DNA from: Corynebacterium ciconiae DSM 44920
Lineage (GTDB): Bacteria; Actinomycetota; Actinomycetes; Mycobacteriales; Mycobacteriaceae
Assembly: GCF_030440575.1 (NCBI RefSeq)
Contig: NZ_CP047189.1
Span: forward strand, 62,001 to 126,000
Length of the DNA: 64,000 bases
Direction of reading: 5' to 3'
The notes under the pieces are model-generated. The model searched no databases. It worked only from the letters and a program-made list of their open reading frames with translations, and was not told the origin of the DNA. Below, piece by piece: positions 61,269-64,000 of the stretch. The stretch's first letter is position 1. Each line of letters starts with the position of its first letter. Position numbers and translations under genes: made by a program.

Positions 61269-61961
61269 TTAGTCGGGGGTGGAGGTGATCCACGCTGCCA
61301 GCTTGGTGACACGATCGGTGATTTCTGCGCGGAGCTGATCCGGTTCCATGGCGTCTATGTCTAGCTCCCATGTGCTGTAATCTACGCTCGGAAAGCGGGG
61401 GCAGTCGCTATTCGGCCCGAGGATTATCACTCTATCTGCGCTTTTGATCGTGCCGGGATCAGGCTGCGCGCCATCCACGCTCACATCAGAGTTAGGTACC
61501 ACTGTTGCTCGGTCGCCCAGTAGGGATCGGGCCGTGTCCGCGGCGAAGAGGGCGCTCTCTGCGGAGTTCGCACTGAGGAACACAATGGTTGGATCATCGC
61601 CGGCGCGCGAAGAGGCCGAGATGGGTTCGCCGCTGGCTAGTCCGCGGAGAAGAGTGAGCACGGCAGGATCAAGATTCTCGCTGATGGTGTAGTAACTCCA
61701 CTTGCCACGTTTGCTGCGCTCGGCTACTCCCGCATCTACGAGTTTGCTCAAGTGATGAGACAGCGTGGAGCGGCTAATTCCAAAATCCTCGGGAAAGGCG
61801 CACGCACACACTGGTGACGGGCTGCACGCTGTCAGGAAGGCTGCGAGCTTCAATCGAGTCGGGTCCCCGAGAGCGGCAAGCACCGGCGCATGGCGGCTCG
61901 CCGTGGAGTCATCCAACAACGTGGGAGAGGGGCAGCATTCGGGTCCGGCGGGGGAGGTCAT
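61269..61961 (-). CDS. arsR: ArsR repressor fused to a degenerate ArsC-like domain
   Basis: This 230-residue protein has an N-terminal ArsR winged helix: LAALGDPTRLKLAAFL and the recognition helix FGISRSTLSHHLSKLVDAGV. Cys9-Cys10 together with Cys46/52/54 fit the corynebacterial ArsR arsenite site (paired N-terminal cysteines plus one near residue 55). From about residue 125 a second domain parallels the ArsC encoded nearby: TIVFLSANSAESALFAADTA against its P-loop, and SADRVIILG against SVDRTIILG. The catalytic Cys is replaced by Ser/Ala, so this domain should not reduce arsenate and may be sensory or structural. It is divergent from acr3. Confidence 0.9.
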   Translation of the reverse strand: MTSPAGPECCPSPTLLDDSTASRHAPVLAALGDPTRLKLAAFLTACSPSPVCACAFPEDFGISRSTLSHHLSKLVDAGVAERSKRGKWSYYTISENLDPAVLTLLRGLASGEPISASSRAGDDPTIVFLSANSAESALFAADTARSLLGDRATVVPNSDVSVDGAQPDPGTIKSADRVIILGPNSDCPRFPSVDYSTWELDIDAMEPDQLRAEITDRVTKLAAWITSTPD

Positions 61962-61981
61962 GGCACAAGAATAACAAAACG

Positions 61982-62036
61982 TTTCGACATTTATCGACGC
62001 GTTGATTTATGCTTATCGTGTCGACAATCATCGAAA
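61982..62036. promoter_or_regulatory. Divergent arsR/acr3 operator region
   Basis: The gap between arsR and acr3 is A+T-rich with nested symmetry: TTTCGA (61982-61987) inverted to TCGAAA (62031-62036), and the palindrome TGTCGACA (62019-62026). It is the likely ArsR binding site controlling both directions. Confidence 0.5.
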
Positions 62037-62054
62037 TGTATGGAGGCTGTGTTC

Positions 62055-63152
62055 ATGACGACGGAACAACAATCCCAGCCATCCCGCACGGAACCGGCGT
62101 CGCTGTCCATCGTGGATCGTTACCTGCCGGTGTGGATCATCGCCGCGATGGCGCTGGGGCTGGCACTAAGCAGGATCGCGCCGGGGTTCGGCTCGGCGCT
62201 TCATAACCTTGAGGTCGGTACGATCTCTGTGCCCATCGCCATTGGCCTACTCGTTATGATGTATCCACCTCTGGCTAAGGTGCGTTATGACAAGTTGGGC
62301 GGACTCGCCACTGATAAGCGGCTCATGGCAGTATCGCTCACACTGAACTGGGTGGTGGGGCCGGCCTGTATGTTTGCGCTTGCTTGGCTGTTCCTGCCCG
62401 ATCAACCAGAGCTGCGCACTGGGCTAATCATTGTGGGCTTAGCGCGCTGTATCGCCATGGTATTGGTGTGGTCCGATCTCTCCTGTGGTGATCGTGAAGT
62501 CACCGCAGTGTTGGTGGCCATTAACTCCATCTTCCAAGTGCTCATGTTTGGAGTCTTGGGCTGGTTCTATCTCCAGATCCTTCCTCAGTGGCTGGGGCTG
62601 CCCACCACTTCGGCTAACTTCTCTTTCTGGGCGATCGTTGTGTCTGTCCTCGTCTTCCTCGGCATTCCCCTGGCTGCAGGCGCGCTGTCTCGTGTCATTG
62701 GAGAGAAGGCGAAAGGGCGGAACTGGTACGAAGATTCCTATCTCCCCGCAGTCTCGCCCTTAGCGCTGATCGGCCTGTTGTACACCATCGTGGTGCTCTT
62801 CGCGATCCAAGGAGAGCAGGTGATCGCCCATCCGGGATCGGTGATGCGAGTGGCACTACCGCTGCTGTGCTATTTCGTGTTCATGTTTTTCCTCGGCCTC
62901 GTGCTATCACGAGCAGCCGGCATGGGCTACTCCCAATCCACATCGGTGGCGTTTACTGCTGCGGGCAACAACTTCGAGCTGGCTATTGCAGTAGCCATCG
63001 GCACTTTTGGGGCTACGTCTGGGCAGGCACTAGCCGGCACTATTGGTCCGCTGGTGGAAGTGCCCGTGCTTGTAGCGCTCGTTTACGCCGTCACGTGGCT
63101 GGGGCCGCGCATGTTCCCCAACGATCCCACCCTGCCCGCTTCGAGGTCTTAG
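62055..63152 (+). CDS. acr3: Arsenite efflux transporter Acr3
   Basis: This 365-residue permease has about ten transmembrane helices. The conserved Acr3 segments are VGLLVMMYPPLAKV-like (LLVMMYPPLAKVRYDKL), LIIVGLARCIAMVLVWSDL with the arsenite-thiolate Cys in ARCIAMV, and SVAFTAAGNNFELAIAVA. It exports arsenite driven by the proton gradient. GGAGG (62042-62046) is spaced 8 nt from ATG 62055, rejecting upstream starts. It is divergent from arsR and 11 bp before arsC. Confidence 0.95.
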   Translation: MTTEQQSQPSRTEPASLSIVDRYLPVWIIAAMALGLALSRIAPGFGSALHNLEVGTISVPIAIGLLVMMYPPLAKVRYDKLGGLATDKRLMAVSLTLNWVVGPACMFALAWLFLPDQPELRTGLIIVGLARCIAMVLVWSDLSCGDREVTAVLVAINSIFQVLMFGVLGWFYLQILPQWLGLPTTSANFSFWAIVVSVLVFLGIPLAAGALSRVIGEKAKGRNWYEDSYLPAVSPLALIGLLYTIVVLFAIQGEQVIAHPGSVMRVALPLLCYFVFMFFLGLVLSRAAGMGYSQSTSVAFTAAGNNFELAIAVAIGTFGATSGQALAGTIGPLVEVPVLVALVYAVTWLGPRMFPNDPTLPASRS

Positions 63153-63163
63153 GAGGATAAAGC

Positions 63164-63589
63164 ATGAAATCCACCCCAACGGTGCTGTTTGTGTGCGTGG
63201 CAAACGCTGGAAAATCCCAGATGGCTGCTGCGCTCGCACGGCTCTATGCCGGAGACGCATTGCGCATCTACTCCGCTGGGACTGAGCCTAAAGAGCACAT
63301 CAATCAGCTGTCCGCGAAGTCAGTGGCCGAACTTGGTGCAGACATGACAGGCGCCACACCTCAGCCGGTGGATCCCACTTTGTTAGAGAGCGTGGATCGC
63401 ACCATCATTCTTGGAGAAGCCGCTCAACTCCGTCTCCCCGCTCATGCCCAGGGAAGCCTCGAACGCTGGAGTGTGTGCGAACCTGCCAACGACGGTATAG
63501 AGGGTGCCGAACGTATGGCGCTGATTCGAGATGACATTGCCGCTCGCGTTCGAGCCCTCATTCGTGAGCTTCTCTCCGAGAAGCCTTAG
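63164..63589 (+). CDS. arsC: Arsenate reductase (LMW-PTP type, probably mycothiol-dependent)
   Basis: This 141-residue protein has the P-loop FVCVANAGKSQMAAAL, with nucleophile Cys at about residue 11. The rest follows the low-molecular-weight phosphatase fold (IYSAGTEPKEHINQLSAKSV and a C-terminal YS/W-CEPAND-like loop). Corynebacterial enzymes of this type are arsenate-mycothiol transferases; that cofactor is inferred from lineage. AGGAGG (63151-63156) precedes ATG 63164. It completes the cassette arsR/acr3-arsC. Its stop overlaps the convergent pat stop by 4 bp. Confidence 0.93.
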   Translation: MKSTPTVLFVCVANAGKSQMAAALARLYAGDALRIYSAGTEPKEHINQLSAKSVAELGADMTGATPQPVDPTLLESVDRTIILGEAAQLRLPAHAQGSLERWSVCEPANDGIEGAERMALIRDDIAARVRALIRELLSEKP

Positions 63590-64000
63590 AGTCCCAGCTC
63601 GCGCCACGCGGCGAGGAAGCGATCCATCTCCGCAGGGTTGGTCACGGTCACCCGCAGTCCCTCGGGGAAGGCGCGCACCAGCACGTCCTTATCTGCAAGT
63701 TTCGACGCCACCTCGAGGGCGTCTTCCCGCGGAATCCACACGAAGTTCGCCTCGGAGGGCACAGCCCCCAGCTCCTCTTGGAGGCGCTGGCGCTGCTCAA
63801 CCACCTCATCGGTGCGGTGCAGCAGCTCTTCGGACTCTGCCAGCGAGGCGCAGGCTGCGGCCTGGGCCACGGCGTTGACGCCGAAGGGGATGGCCACCTT
63901 ATTGAGGGCCTCGATGATGTTCGGCGCGCCGAAGGCATAACCGATGCGCATGCCGGCCAGGCCATAGGCCTTAGAGAAGGTACGAAGCGCAATGAGGTTG
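63586..64000 (-). CDS. pat: HisC/Pat-type aminotransferase, C-terminal part (runs off the window)
   Basis: About 137 residues of a class I/II PLP aminotransferase are visible. The PLP lysine is in TFSKAYGLAGMRIGYAFG, and the C-terminal domain (VPFGVNAVAQAAACASL-like region, EANFVWIPRED, and VLVRAFPEGLRVTVTNPAE) matches histidinol-phosphate/aromatic aminotransferases. The 5' part lies beyond 64000. In mycobacteria hisC2/pat (Rv3772) is near Rv3777 and Rv3778c, so this is probably Pat rather than the his-operon HisC. Confidence 0.85.
   Translation of the reverse strand, partial: NLIALRTFSKAYGLAGMRIGYAFGAPNIIEALNKVAIPFGVNAVAQAAACASLAESEELLHRTDEVVEQRQRLQEELGAVPSEANFVWIPREDALEVASKLADKDVLVRAFPEGLRVTVTNPAEMDRFLAAWRELGL

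Noticed and set aside
1..64000. CRISPR arrays, insertion sequences, prophage genes
   Set aside because: No regularly spaced repeats, transposase or phage structural genes were recognised anywhere in the window.

Overview
The window looks like chromosomal DNA from a high-GC member of the Mycobacteriales, most likely a Corynebacterium. The main evidence is an arabinogalactan gene set (single emb, aftA, dprE1, dprE2, gtrA, glfT1, wzm, wzt). Supporting evidence is a corynebacterial-type ArsR with a paired N-terminal Cys-Cys, and many genes whose -10 box sits 6-8 nt before the start codon, as expected for leaderless mRNAs. The species cannot be fixed from the sequence. No rRNA, CRISPR array, insertion sequence or origin was seen.

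Layout. 0-18 kb is mostly ordinary core and housekeeping DNA: an orphan AAA ATPase, the helicase HrpB, a sugar O-acetyltransferase, Tag glycosylase, alpha/beta hydrolases, lipoproteins, an SDR, a LysE-type exporter, an S4 RNA-binding protein, a VOC protein, an M13 peptidase, a PrsW-like membrane protease, a DUF885 protein, an MDR reductase and a DJ-1-like protein. 18.4-26.7 kb holds emb, aftA, dprE2 and dprE1 on the minus strand. They make decaprenyl-phospho-arabinose and transfer arabinose to galactan. 54.5-57.8 kb holds gtrA, glfT1, wzt and wzm, which serve galactan priming and export and arabinose-donor handling. The two halves are separated by about 28 kb (26.7-54.5 kb) of largely accessory DNA: a UvrD-type helicase with a RelE-like N-terminus, an ABC exporter/two-component operon, a secreted SxxK protein, a lipoprotein, a DcuC carrier and a large putative antiphage operon.

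The antiphage operon (37.2-51.4 kb, minus strand) has three genes: a SNF2/RapA-like helicase (1025 aa, DrmD-like), a class I DNA methyltransferase (1521 aa, DrmMI/PglX-like) and a 2167-aa YprA-type helicase. The last carries a DUF1998/MZB zinc module and what appears to be a Vsr/DUF559-like nuclease domain. This resembles a compact DISARM/Druantia-related system in which DrmA, DrmB and a nuclease are fused.

57.8-64 kb holds a class V aminotransferase homologue without the PLP lysine, a quinone oxidoreductase, tRNA-Ser(UGA), an arsenic cassette (an ArsR fused to a degenerate ArsC, Acr3 and ArsC) and the end of a HisC/Pat aminotransferase.

Across the window the exact 12-mer GCTTATCGACGC occurs ten times, five on each strand, against less than 0.01 expected by chance. 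Four copies are intergenic. Its role is unknown.
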